Positions 12,508 to 23,200 of a DNA stretch of 64,000 nt are shown here, one piece after another; the first letter of the stretch is position 1, and each line of letters starts with the position of its first letter. The DNA comes from Euwallacea fornicatus (taxonomy: Eukaryota; Arthropoda; Insecta; Coleoptera; Curculionidae). Both the position numbers and the translations under genes were made by a program. The stretch lies in NCBI RefSeq assembly GCF_040115645.1, contig NC_089550.1:2046001-2110000 (forward strand). Direction: 5' to 3'. A model generated the notes under the pieces. That model made no database searches, had not been told where the DNA came from, and saw nothing but the letters and a program-made list of their open reading frames with translations.

Positions 12508-13725
12508 ATTTTATTTAAAGATGTATTTCATTATTGTTGTAAATAGGTTTTTATCACATTCTTAAGCTGTTATAGAGTGTATATTTATGGCCTAAGAATA
12601 TATTATTTATATAGAAATTGTTGAGTCGAGAAGAAGCGACGTCTATGTAATGGAAATGATACTGAATTTTGATCAAATTGATCGTCTGAATGAATTTTAA
12701 ATGGTTATGCGAAAGGGGTCCTTATATTCCTTTTAGGTTATTTTTAGTTAAATTTTAGAGTACCTTTAAATCAATATACCTCAAACTAGAACTAAGCTTT
12801 TTTTCGTGTTAAACCTAATTTGGAAGATTTCCTAAGGATGAAGTGGTAATTCTCTCGTTTTTGCTATTTTCCCAATTTTGTTCGTCGACATCTCGAGTGT
12901 TTGCATACCAAATTGTCTCAAAGTTCTTGGACAAGCTCCAGAAATCCATAGGGACAATTGAGAAGTAAATAGTGATGTATCACCATCAATATTTATTATC
13001 TCGTATCCTCACTTTGCGTCGGAGTACATACATTTCACCTGAATAATTGATTCTCTAGGCAAACACTGTATGAGCCATTTCTGTATTTCACTACTTTACT
13101 ATCACTCAGTGCACCTACATACCATGTATGAACCAAGTTAGCACGATTTCGAGAGGACCCTTAATGCTAAAAGATCTGAACTTCCACTTCCTGGATATTT
13201 GTAATTTTCATATTGCATTTCACCCCACTTGGGATTATACAGGGTGTTTCAGAACTGTGGCATCAAACTTTATTTATTTTAGCAGGTTTTAGCGGGATTT
13301 AAGCAAGTCGTACGCACGCAGTGCACCAGCGTAACCACTGGTGCCAGCCTGAAATTCGAAAAATATCTGTGTGTATCTCAGAAGAAACATCCTGTGTCAA
13401 AGACTTTTTGGGCAGTAGTACTGAACATTTGGCTGCTTTTCTATCGTAAAAATTAGAGATATAACGAACTTTATCCCAGCGAAAAGGCTCATTAATAAAT
13501 CTCTCGTTCCTTGGGAATGGCTCAATCAGCTCTCTGTCCTCTCACCGCAAGTGTCACGTGTCTCTTCTTAGCCATTATAGCATTAGGCCAGGAATTAAGC
13601 TATTAAATTATTAATTTCAGTTCCAACCAGTTCAGTCCCCTCACAAATCATGCTACAATCAAATTGCTTTAACAGGTATGGAGATGTAAAGTTTTAGTTT
13701 CTTTTGGGTTGAAACGTGAGTGACT
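12508..13725. other. intergenic with a transposon end
   Basis: 3' UTR of OBP-4, then AT-rich sequence. At about 13237-13260 a typical TA-flanked element end occurs (TATACAGGGTGTTTCAGAAC). I found no matching opposite end nearby, so it is probably a truncated DNA transposon. Confidence 0.4.
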
Positions 13726-14248
13726 ATGCATGTGTTCAAAGTTTTGAGTGCTGCTGTAGTTGTAGTTACTGTAAGTACGTACTTGCCTACTCACAAACTA
13801 GACAAAAATGTTGTTTCTTTTCGAAGATGGTTTCGGCCGAAAAACAAGTAAACGAAGAACTGACCCCGTATAAAAGAACAATTAGAGAGTGTCAGAGAAA
13901 CGAGGCTACAAAAATAGATAACAAGTTGTTGAAGAAAATAAAAAAGAACGAGGACGTTGAGCTGCCCGCGAACTATGGAGCACACGTTCTTTGTGTCATG
14001 AAAGGTACCAGAAAATGCATGAGACTAATTTATTCTAAAAGCGGAGCGTTTGAGGATTGAGATATATGAATGAGAACAACACTATTAATGAGGAGAAGTT
14101 GGCCCGAAATGTCGCCAAAAAGGTAACAGATGATTCCGAAGAGATGGAGGAAATACTAAAGAAGTGCAGGGTTAGTAAGGAGACGCCGGAGATGACCGCG
14201 TTGCACATTAAAAGTTGTTTGCTGAGCTACGAGATTGATATTATTTAA
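13726..14248 (+). CDS. OBP-5, C-minus odorant-binding protein, three exons
   Basis: Exons 13726-13770 (signal peptide MHVFKVLSAAVVVVT), 13827-14004 and 14055-14248. The introns are 56 nt (phase 0) and 50 nt (phase 1), and the product has 138 residues. The third exon starts at the TTTGAG acceptor ending at 14054. This gives MKG-LRYMNENN, matching LKG-LGYINEDA in OBP-4. Four cysteines (REC, HVLC, KKC, KSC) show C-X33-C spacing. Reading through the second intron would instead meet a stop, so the splice is needed. AATAAA lies at 14266-14271, 18 bp after the stop, so the 3' UTR is very short. Confidence 0.93.
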
Positions 14249-14271
14249 AAACCCGTTTTTTTTTAAATAAA

Positions 14272-14910
14272 CATTTATTATCACACATATAATCAAACAC
14301 GTGATGATGTCGATGACGGTGCTGCTGCTGCAGTCAGCTTGAGGTCAACTCCAAGCGCACATCACAGTACCTTTAACATACTCCTTATCATTTTTACCCT
14401 TCCTCACAATGATATCCACTTCTTATGAATCAGAAATACAAATTTTCCCATGCTTCCTCATTACAGATTAATTGATTTTTTCTCCTCCATCTATTAAATG
14501 CAACACCTTACTTAACCACTACCAATGAGAGCAAGGCTTCGAGATGGAGCCCTCAAAGGAGGAATCTTTAGAGTTTCTAGGGGTCGAGCGATTCGTACAT
14601 TTCTGCTTTTCAGGAATCTTATATTGACCGAGCTGATGGGACCGGCGTTATAACCATGAAGGAAAAGAATTTATTTATCAATTTTTGTATGTAAGAACTT
14701 GAGGGAGTTATTATCAAAGTTACGGTTTAAGGGAGACTGAACATTATCAATTACTTGATAGTTTTTAATCGGACAGAATAAATAATTTTTTTAGTACTCA
14801 GGATTTATTTATCCCCAAGTTTTGTACACTATTATTATTGACGGTAGCAAGCTTACACCTTACATCATATATTAAGATACTTGTGCGAAAATAACCCACT
14901 ATACCAAACC
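14272..14910. other. intergenic between convergent OBP-5 and OBP-6
   Basis: A 640-bp stretch between the 3' ends of OBP-5 and OBP-6. No open frame or recognisable repeat was seen. Confidence 0.4.
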
Positions 14911-15416
14911 TTAAAGCTGTCCGATATTAACATTATTTTTGCGGAGACACCCAAACAAATTCATAGCGTTCATCTCCCTGTTGCCTTTACTAACGGAACA
15001 ATCGTGAACAATCTGATCCACTTTAGCCTTATTTGAGAACTGATTCTGAGCCGCTTGTCTCACCCCCTCAGGAATAATATTTCCTTGGTCGTCCTGAAGA
15101 TTCAAGTTGACCAACATGCAGTTGGCATGCAATGCAAAGTTGTGCGGTAACTTTGGGTTTTCCCCTCGTTTCAGCTGGTCAAACAGCTCGTCTGCAACAT
15201 GAGTGACTGGAGATGTTTGACAATGCTGATGAACGACGTTCCAGCGATGTTGAACTGTGTCTGCCTAAAAAGAAAAAGATATTCGGAGAGGAAATTCACT
15301 GGAAACTAGAGCAAATGGTCAGTTCTGATTGAAAGAAGTCAATGATCAATGATCAAATGTTTACTTACCAGTGCAACGGCAGCGAAAAGAACGAAACTCA
15401 AAGCTACTGAATTCAT
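14911..15416 (-). CDS. OBP-6, C-minus odorant-binding protein
   Basis: Exons 15416-15369 (signal peptide MNSVALSFVLFAAVAL) and 15264-14911, with a 104-nt phase-0 intron. The product has 133 residues. Four cysteines (HQHC, HANC, HDC, FGC) show C-X33-C spacing as in OBP-4 and OBP-5, and the region before the second cysteine (LPHNFALHANC) aligns with theirs. It lacks their second intron. The mature N-terminal part is histidine-richer than its neighbours (HRW, HQHC, THV). Unlike the flanking genes it is on the minus strand, which implies a local inversion. TATA box at 15497-15504. Confidence 0.94.
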
Positions 15417-15496
15417 TATTAGTTTATTGGCCCGATGGGTCTTGTTCGCTTGTTGATGTTCTGTTGGTCTGTGCTAATGCTGGTTAAATGGGTTTA

Positions 15497-15504
15497 CTTT
15501 TATA
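15497..15504 (-). promoter_or_regulatory. TATA box of OBP-6
   Basis: TATAAAAG on the minus strand, 81 bp before the OBP-6 ATG. Confidence 0.65.
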
Positions 15505-16503
15505 TTAAGAAACCAGTAGGGATAAAAATCTTTGTTTGGAATGGAAATACCAACAAGTGCTGATTTCTGCAAAATTTTGCTGACCTCTTGCAATGGGAAT
15601 ACCTAGAAAATATTTTTGTTTATATTATTAAGTATGTTAAATTTTCCATAAACGTATAACAGTTCTTTAATTAAATGCAATAATGAACAACATTTTTGTT
15701 TTGTTATTGGATCAATAATAGGTTCACCTTTCTAAAAGGAATCTCGTTCCCCCACCTAATAAGTAACACGTGTACGAAATTTTATTTTAATAATTTTTAT
15801 GGGTTATATTAATTAAGTCGCAATGGTTTAAACTAAATACACTGTTCTCGTACTCGTTGTCGTAAGTATTAAGCAGAAAGTGCTAATTTACAATGATTTT
15901 CAATGCTTACCATTTACTTATAGTCTTACTGGCAGACAGATACATTTTATATACTTTTATAGTGCATTTAACAGGGTCATTTAAGTCAGAAAATGCCCCA
16001 TTAAATTCTTTGATTGTGATTTAATTATTTTCAATTTAATGTATCACTTTTAGGAATATTCAAAACAACTTCTTTCAAAACCAGCTTTATCTTAAGATTC
16101 GAGCTAACCTGAATTAAAATAGTTTGAGTTAGTATCACTAAGCGCCATATCATACTTCGATCCACTTACGTTTTCATATCTGTGAGTTTATCAAATACGA
16201 AGTGTTTCACATACTAATACACATAGTAGGGCCAGATAGAAACCCTGCAACGCCCTCTGATACTTGAAATATGCAGGGGTTGTGGTGATTTCTGGGGCAA
16301 AGGGCAGTACTTCGTTCATCACACATCATTGCTGTTTCCCTCGTCGAAGTACCTTTTTAGGTACTGTTTACCCAATGCATAAAAAATGACCTTCAGTCTT
16401 CCCCGAAAATTTATATTTTTTCCTCGGCGACTACCTCATTAACTTGATAACCTCCCGACTTCTCCGTCTACAAGATAAGGTCGAAACGTATTTCTCCTTC
16501 ATC
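15505..16503. other. shared upstream region of OBP-6 and OBP-7
   Basis: One kilobase between the divergent TATA boxes of OBP-6 and OBP-7. No coding sequence is seen. It could hold shared control elements, but none can be named from sequence alone. Confidence 0.35.
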
Positions 16504-16511
16504 TATAAAAG
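16504..16511 (+). promoter_or_regulatory. TATA box of OBP-7
   Basis: TATAAAAG, followed about 16 bp later by TTTCAGAC, a plausible initiator, and then by the ATG at 16561. Confidence 0.7.
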
Positions 16512-16560
16512 CAAATTTCAGACGGAACACTCAGGTTTTTTTATTAGAAACTGTCCAAAG

Positions 16561-17120
16561 ATGAAATGCTTAATCGCTCTTAGTGCCCTTTTAGTCGTCG
16601 CATTGGTAAGTTCGCAAAGAAAACCATTGTTTCTCCCATCACCACAATCTTTGTGATACCTAAGGCCGACGACCCCCACGGTCTGACAGCAGCCCATGAA
16701 AAATGTCACATGGTCGCTTCTGATGGCTCGCCGAAACCGGCAACCTCTTCGGAAGGCGGTCCCCACGAAGGCCACCATGATCATAAAGCAGAGCACCACG
16801 TTGAAAATTTCAAGTGTTTGGCCAAAACATTGGGTCTTGTGAACGATGAGGGCAAAATCGTTGCCGATGGAGTGAAGTTGCATGTTGGACATGTGATTAC
16901 TGATGCCAATAAAGTCGAGGAAATCGTCAAGATTTGTGGTCAAGACAAAGATTCGGCCGATGCTACTGCTGGACACGTGGTCAAGTGTTTGTACGAGAAG
17001 CATGTATTTTCTCATGACGGTAAACACCATGGTAGTTCTGAGAATAACGAAAGGGATTCCAGTCATCAACATCACCATGACCATGTGCCTAAACTAGCAG
17101 TTGCACCAGCTAAAGTATAA
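16561..17120 (+). CDS. OBP-7, histidine-rich C-minus odorant-binding protein
   Basis: Exons 16561-16605 (signal peptide MKCLIALSALLVVAL) and 16665-17120, with a 59-nt phase-0 intron. The product has 166 residues, the longest of the set. Four mature cysteines (EKC, FKC, KIC, VKC) are spaced C-X36-C-X39-C-X16-C, so the fold is C-minus OBP. I count 21 histidines in the 151-residue mature part. They cluster in a loop between the first two cysteines (PHEGHHDHKAEHH) and in a C-terminal extension of about 45 residues (KHHGSS..., SSHQHHHDH). No other gene in the array has such segments. They could bind metal ions or confer pH sensitivity; that is inference. AATAAA at 17214-17219. Confidence 0.94.
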
Positions 17121-19013
17121 TAGTGCTTTTAAGTGTGTTTCATTGTTGACTTTGGTAAATAGATTCCTGAAACATGAGTGGAGTTGTTTTAGTTTGAAAA
17201 CACATCGTTATCCAATAAAGTCAGACTGTAACGTTTAAATTAGAAATTCCTTGCACAGGCCCGTCTGTGAGTATTTAATCAAGGGCATTTTGTTATTTAC
17301 ACATTGAAGTTGCCAGGAAATTACTGCAAACATTTCCGTAAATTGAGTTTAATTTTCCTTGCACAAGGAATTGGAAAGTTTTGGATTGACTGATTTACAA
17401 CCAATACTACGTTTAATGGAGCGAAAATGTTGATAATTGAAGTTCGTCTCTAAAATTTACTTTTTGGGGATTAAAAGTTCTTGAATTTTGAAGCATTACC
17501 AATTCTTAAAGCAATTTTCACAGTTTTTGCAGATCATCTCGCCAGCTGAGCCCCCACGTGCATGATTCCGTTTCATGCCGCGCAGAGCGCGTTCCTACGT
17601 CTACGGCTTCGTTCTAATTCAAATTACTTGTTAATATCTCAGAACGCAGATTACTTCACGTTATACATCACTGAATCGAAAAATTTATTTACGTCTTTTA
17701 AACAGGACGAAGGCAAGATTATGACGTGTATGCGTTGCAGAGTTTTCTATATAAAAAGAAACATTAACGAGTGAAATTGGAATGTTTCGCAATTTTAGAT
17801 AACCAACTATCGAGAGCTCCCATGTGGCTGCTAAGAGCTCTGTGAGTTTTCCTTTAATCCAGTTGGTGCCTCGCAGATGTAGCTTCAATACTTTGCGAAA
17901 TACACAGTTTTAAACTATGCGAAACGTGAAAGTTGCCTTTATAGAGGCCATGACAAGCCAAATTGGGAGGTTTTATGCTTTTAGATAAACAGTGTTAGAA
18001 CGCTCTAACTTGGCAGTATCATGCCCACCGAGTCGCTCTATAATCCATTTAAATTTTCGCACATTCAGCTTGACTTTCATAACAAATTTATTTCTGTTTA
18101 ATTGCGCGAAACATGAAAGTTACAGTTCTTGATTTTATTTAGAAAGTTCCTTTCAAAAGGGCGATTCTAAGTGTTCACGTCAAAATGTCGAATTACCTAT
18201 TACGTAACGAGTCGGAGTACATACGCAAAATACAGAATTAAACATTTCTTTGTAACCCATGACACCTCAGAAGACACAGTAAACACCGAAAATTTCCACA
18301 ACACATTGACACTGTTTATCTAAAATTTAATAATTTTTGTTAACTACATGAAATCACCGGACAGAACTGGTACCGATATGACTGATTTCGACGCAATGAC
18401 AGTGCGGTGTGTAGCTCGTCCTAAACAACATGGTCGGACCAGTTCTACTGGGAAAATCTAAATAAAGAAGTGAGGCATATTTTCTAAGTGTTTCGTCGAT
18501 TTCTAGAATCGTTTCTCAACAAAAATGATGTTTCTTTTATTTTCTTGTCTACGAGGCGAGAAATTAATTTTGAGCGAGAGTAAAAAATTGATTCTGAATT
18601 GGATGAATGAATAATGGACAGAATATGAAAATCGGACCCCATTGATCATCACTGAAAAATTGACATAAGTCCTCACATTTCAATATGTACATTCAAAACC
18701 CGTCCAAAGCATCACAAGAGGTTGTTACGCCTTAATTTTTTTTTCAGATCGAGCCTTGAACTTTCAAGTAACAGCTGATCGAAGAACTGGTAAGTTTTCA
18801 GTTACCGTATGGATACAGGAAGCTGATTTATGATGATCACACCGGTTGTGAGACACAACGGTATTTATTTTAGAATCAGTAATTAGGTATAGCGATGATA
18901 CAAAAACATATAACAGGAAAGTCATTAGTCGTGTGCATATACCTATACCCACGCATCATTACCCATATGCCTTATCAGCAACCCTAATCTCTTCTAATAT
19001 AGGTATATAATGA
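17121..19013. other. intergenic between OBP-7 and OBP-8
   Basis: A short 3' UTR of OBP-7 is followed by about 1.8 kb with no gene. The open frames at 17562-17774 and 18764-18952 resemble nothing known. Confidence 0.4.
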
Positions 19014-19020
19014 TCTCAAA
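19014..19020 (+). promoter_or_regulatory. TATA box of OBP-8
   Basis: TATATAA, 47 bp before the OBP-8 ATG. Confidence 0.6.
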
Positions 19021-19060
19021 CATCACATTGATTTATAGCGAAAATCAATATAGAGTAAAA

Positions 19061-20227
19061 ATGAGGTGTCTATTTTTAGGAGTAATTACTCTTCTAGCGG
19101 TGCAGGTAAGAAATGCATACATTATGTAACGTATAGTCATGGAGACATTTCCGGGGACGATGCTGTTCTGCAAATTAATTTAAAAAATGTTGGCGGGACT
19201 ATGGTCAAAAACGCATAATTTTCGATATACAGGGTGGCAAGCTTTCGCATTTTTTTCTCATATTTTGGGTTTTCGTCACGTACACGCATGCCTCCAGTTA
19301 ATTTTTTTGCAATATCGTACCTCTATTTTCGTCAAGACCCTCTACGCAGTAATGGCAAAATCGTAGGTAGCCATATACAGAGCGTTATGTTTTTTGCGTC
19401 GCTGCAGTGCGTTTCTGGGCAACACCCCGTATGAATTCGGATGCCATATTTAAATTCCCTCTTGAATTCAGTAGCTGCGGTGTTTTCCTATCTTTAACCG
19501 TTTTCATAGAATTCGCAAAAATATCTATGAAAGCGAATTAATAACGTAAGGGAAGTAGGAAAAAAATCATCTAGAGGAATTGTCAACTATGCGAGGCAAT
19601 CTATAACACTAAACCAAATTTCTTGAAATAAAAATAAATTTAAACGAAAACAAAATTACGAAAACTGCTGAAAAGAGAAATGCAAAGCACATATGGGAAA
19701 AACATGAAACTTTGCCATCCTGCCTATCCAAAAAGGTTCTGTCGTGGCCATGTCGGTGCTGTCGCCCCCTGATATGTCCCCTTGGTGATGTGTTACGCCC
19801 TGTAAACGTTCAGAATGTTATTCAAATTAGATTGGGATTAACATCAATTTTTAAGGCTCAAGAGTACACAGAAGAGGAAAAGGGCAAGTTGAAGCAGATT
19901 CATGATTCTTGCCTCAAGGATTCAGGAGTTGATATTGCCGTGGTAGAAAAAGCTATTAATGGGGAATTTACTGAAGATCCAAAATTCAAAGCTCAAGCGT
20001 TATGCGTCTACACAAGTCTGGGTGCTATCGATGACTCCGGAACTATAAACGAGGAGAAAGTTTTTGAAATCCTGCTTAAGTCGTTCCCAAATGAAATGGT
20101 GATCCGAACTTCTGTGAAGCACTGCATTGGCAAGAAAGACACTCCCCAGGAGACAGTTTTCCAGTTTTCTAAGTGTTTAAGAAGTTTGGCCCCCAAGGAC
20201 TTAAATGTTAAAATGTTTGCCTTATAA
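19061..20227 (+). CDS. OBP-8, C-minus odorant-binding protein
   Basis: Exons 19061-19105 (signal peptide MRCLFLGVITLLAVQ) and 19856-20227, with a 750-nt phase-0 intron. The product has 138 residues. Four cysteines (DSC, ALC, KHC, SKC) show C-X30-C spacing, the same register as the classic OBP frame. The segment GEFTEDPKFKAQALC aligns with GEFTEDQALKCFTKC of the six-cysteine OBP-14, with the second classic cysteine replaced by alanine. DTPQETVFQFSKC aligns with the fifth-cysteine region, with glutamine in its place. The large intron is almost all repeat (see the element at 19120-19802). A long open frame from 19712 is only intron read-through into exon 2. AATAAA at 20259-20264. Confidence 0.95.
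19120..19802. mobile_element. copy of a dispersed ~600-700 bp element inside the OBP-8 intron
   Basis: Two blocks match the elements at 50054-50657 and 58310-58962. One is around 19190-19240 (ATGGTCAAAAACGCATAA followed by TTTTCGATATACA). The other is the 3' end at 19780-19802 (GGTGATGTGTTACGCCCTG, then TA). The exact 5' end is uncertain. Removing it leaves an intron of roughly 60 nt, the usual size in this array. Confidence 0.6.
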
Positions 20228-20264
20228 ACCCCGGCCGCACCTCTGATTAAAAAAATTAAATAAA

Positions 20265-23200
20265 TATTGTTAAGTATTAAAATTGTGTTTGAAAAAGTAG
20301 GCAAAACTGCGTTTTCGGTGTGACATTGAATCACCATTCAAATCGAAACCGCAGAAATTAATTTGAGTCGGAGGTATCCATTGTTATGAAATTGGACCTT
20401 CTGCTGCGTAATTCTTCCATTTAAAGGTGTGGAAAAATGTGTTATTCTTCAGTTGTTCAGACCCGAGAGAGATTTCCCGACATTCGATTTTCCACAATAA
20501 ACCTCCGTTACCATTTCGTAAAAAAAAATACAGCGAGGGATCATTAAAACATTTTCGCATTACTCGGTGAACCGTAAACGTAGGGCGCTGATTAAGCCAT
20601 TCGCTTTTTACCATGGAGCATCTAACAAGTGAGCAAGAGAGCAAAGAGCAGATGATTTAATCCTAGACACGCCCCCGAAATTTCAGCATCCACTTGAACT
20701 TTTTTGTAATGAATATCCTTTATTATTATCCGCATAATTTAATTACATGGTGCTTGTAGCTGGTAATAAGGCTCATTAAAGCTAACAATGTGCCTCAGTC
20801 TCCCGGTAATGGATTTACGAGGATGGGCTCTAACAATGGCAACGAGGACAGGAAGTTGTTCTTGGTGATGGGATATTTTAAAACTAAAATCCTTTGCTTT
20901 TGTAGCCGATTTAATGGTAATTGCAAGGATAACATTACATGGTTTTAATTGTTTTCGTATTGACCATAGCCATGGGAATCGTCGGCTTGTTATCTATGGT
21001 ATGGTTGCATAATCCTGGTGAAGACCTAGAGATGCTTGAAATTTACGATTTATGGAAATAATGGAGATTCGATGTCGAACGATGCGTGAATGAATGACAA
21101 TTTATGAAATTTTCTCCCGCTTAGTTTACGAATAGGCACTGTGTCTTGTGAGCACGAAATCCGCATTTTCGCGGAGCGTTCATGTAGAAGGCCGGTGTAC
21201 CGCAGGTGTATCATAATATGATGCCTCCGCCATCATTGGCATCGCCGTGCAGGAACTGTTACCAAGACGCGGGCAAACCAGCTGATGGAGCTGTTCCCAT
21301 ATTCAAAAGGTTCAAAGATTGAAATTTTGATTACCGAACAAACATTACCAAGAATCGTTCTTCCTATGATGGTAATCGACAAGACGATCCGCCAACCACC
21401 GTGACCGTCAAGAAACTAGTTCTTTATACCAACTCATTGTGTACACACCTTTTAAAACAAATTACGTAACGTAACAGCTTAATTATTCCGTGACAATAAA
21501 TCCCATCTGAACTTGTGTACTTTGCAACCTGCCAGTCTGGTGTTTTATTAATTACTCTGCACTTGAAAACTAAGAGAAAAAATATAATTAATGTAGAGTT
21601 CTTAATTAGTCAATGTCAACGCTTATTGTTGCTCATGAAACTCCTTCGGTGGCACAATTTGAAACATTATGAGCTGCTCTAATTAGTTTCTAATGATGCG
21701 CTCAATTTTCTGGTTACTACAAAATATCCTATAATGAATCCATATACAATAGCTGTTAGTTCTATGTGTGTAATGACTGATTATTAAAAACGGTACTTAA
21801 CGCGGACTTAATACCAAGGCGGCATTATTGTGCTGTAATGGACAGTGCGCTATTGCAGGTTAATTAATGTACCATAAAATATACCTTATTTTTCTCCGCT
21901 TATTTAATATGGGTTTCGTAATGATTTTGTGCAAAACGTGCTTTTAAGATTCCTGCAAAAAGCTTCATCATGGAGATGAGCAAAGCTCCCACTTAAAACT
22001 TCTTTTACGAAAACAAAAACAAAGACTCCGTTGCGGAAACTAAATCTAATACTCGTAATAAATTGGGGAAGAAACCGGGCTGGCAGAATTTTCATAATTC
22101 CTGGAAGAAATTTATTACTGGAAACAAAGGATGTGAAGCAAAAACCCCGAGTTTACATATTTGGAGGAAACAAATGGAAAGGGAAGCCCTGCTCTCCTGC
22201 AAATCGTGAATAATATAACCTTTATGGTTTTAATGGTTCGTGTTGTTTGCCGCCTTAATAGGTTTGTCTTAGCAGGGTAATTAGCAAGTGTCGCCTTTCT
22301 TTGAGGAGGTTTCATAAATTGCGTATCAGCTCGCATTGAATGATGGAAATAAACACATAATAATTATTCCAGTCAATAACTCATGAACGGCTGCGGAAAT
22401 TTACGAACGTAGAAGTCGAAATCGAGTTGAAACATCAACAATTCACTGCACAGTGAAATTCAGAACGGCGTCAGAGGATTCATTTTTTTTTTGAAGACAA
22501 GGCAAAAACTTTACCCACCCTGTATCTCCTACTGTAAGACTCCTAATTTTGATCACCTTAGTAGTAGCAAGAGTATTTGTGGCACGTGGCAGAGCCCTTT
22601 CGCTCGGCCCTCAATCCATTTGCGCACCCTCCCCCTCCCTCTCGCCCTCACGCAAAACTCCCGAAACTGTTGTTTTTTGAGTATATTTATTTGGAAAAAA
22701 AATCTATTTTGAAAATGCATTTGAATTTGTTGTAATTTATTCTGCACGAAAAGCGAAGTAAAATGCACTGGTTTTACACGGAAGGCAGAGTCATGCGGTG
22801 CTTTATTTTAAATTTATTACAAACACGTTAATGCTTTATATATACAGAGGTGTGCCAGCCGCGACTTCAGAGCTATTACGAACATTTCTAGAAACCTGTA
22901 GATATCAATTAAAGTATTTATTATGGAAGGACTAGTATTATATGAGGTTGCAATTTGCACTTTACCCTGTTTACCGTACTCATGCTATAATTAGCCCATT
23001 TAGCACCGGACAAACCTTAGAAATTAATAATGCCATTAAATAACACACACGACCAAAAATAAATCCAAAGTTCGCAACTAGATTTAAAAGAAAAATGTAT
23101 TTTTATTAAATAAACCAAACCGATATTTGTCAAAAATATGGATTTTTTGGTTGTTATAATAATTGCGAAAACTCACATTCTCAGCGCAACATTAAATTTA

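Noticed and set aside
16741..16815. HEGHH as a zinc-protease HExxH motif
   Set aside because: It lies in a low-complexity His-rich loop of an OBP, with no protease fold or third ligand context.
16518..17084. 188-codon minus-strand frame rich in Met, Val and Phe
   Set aside because: It is the shadow of the histidine-rich OBP-7 exon on the other strand.
19712..20227. 171-codon frame with an ATG of its own
   Set aside because: The first 48 codons are repeat-derived intron sequence. The OBP signal exon at 19061 and the acceptor at 19855 explain the gene.
20939..21061. Short frame starting with a hydrophobic stretch and a GTATGG that could be a donor, like an OBP signal exon
   Set aside because: No OBP second exon follows on this strand until 27875, which already has its own signal exon.
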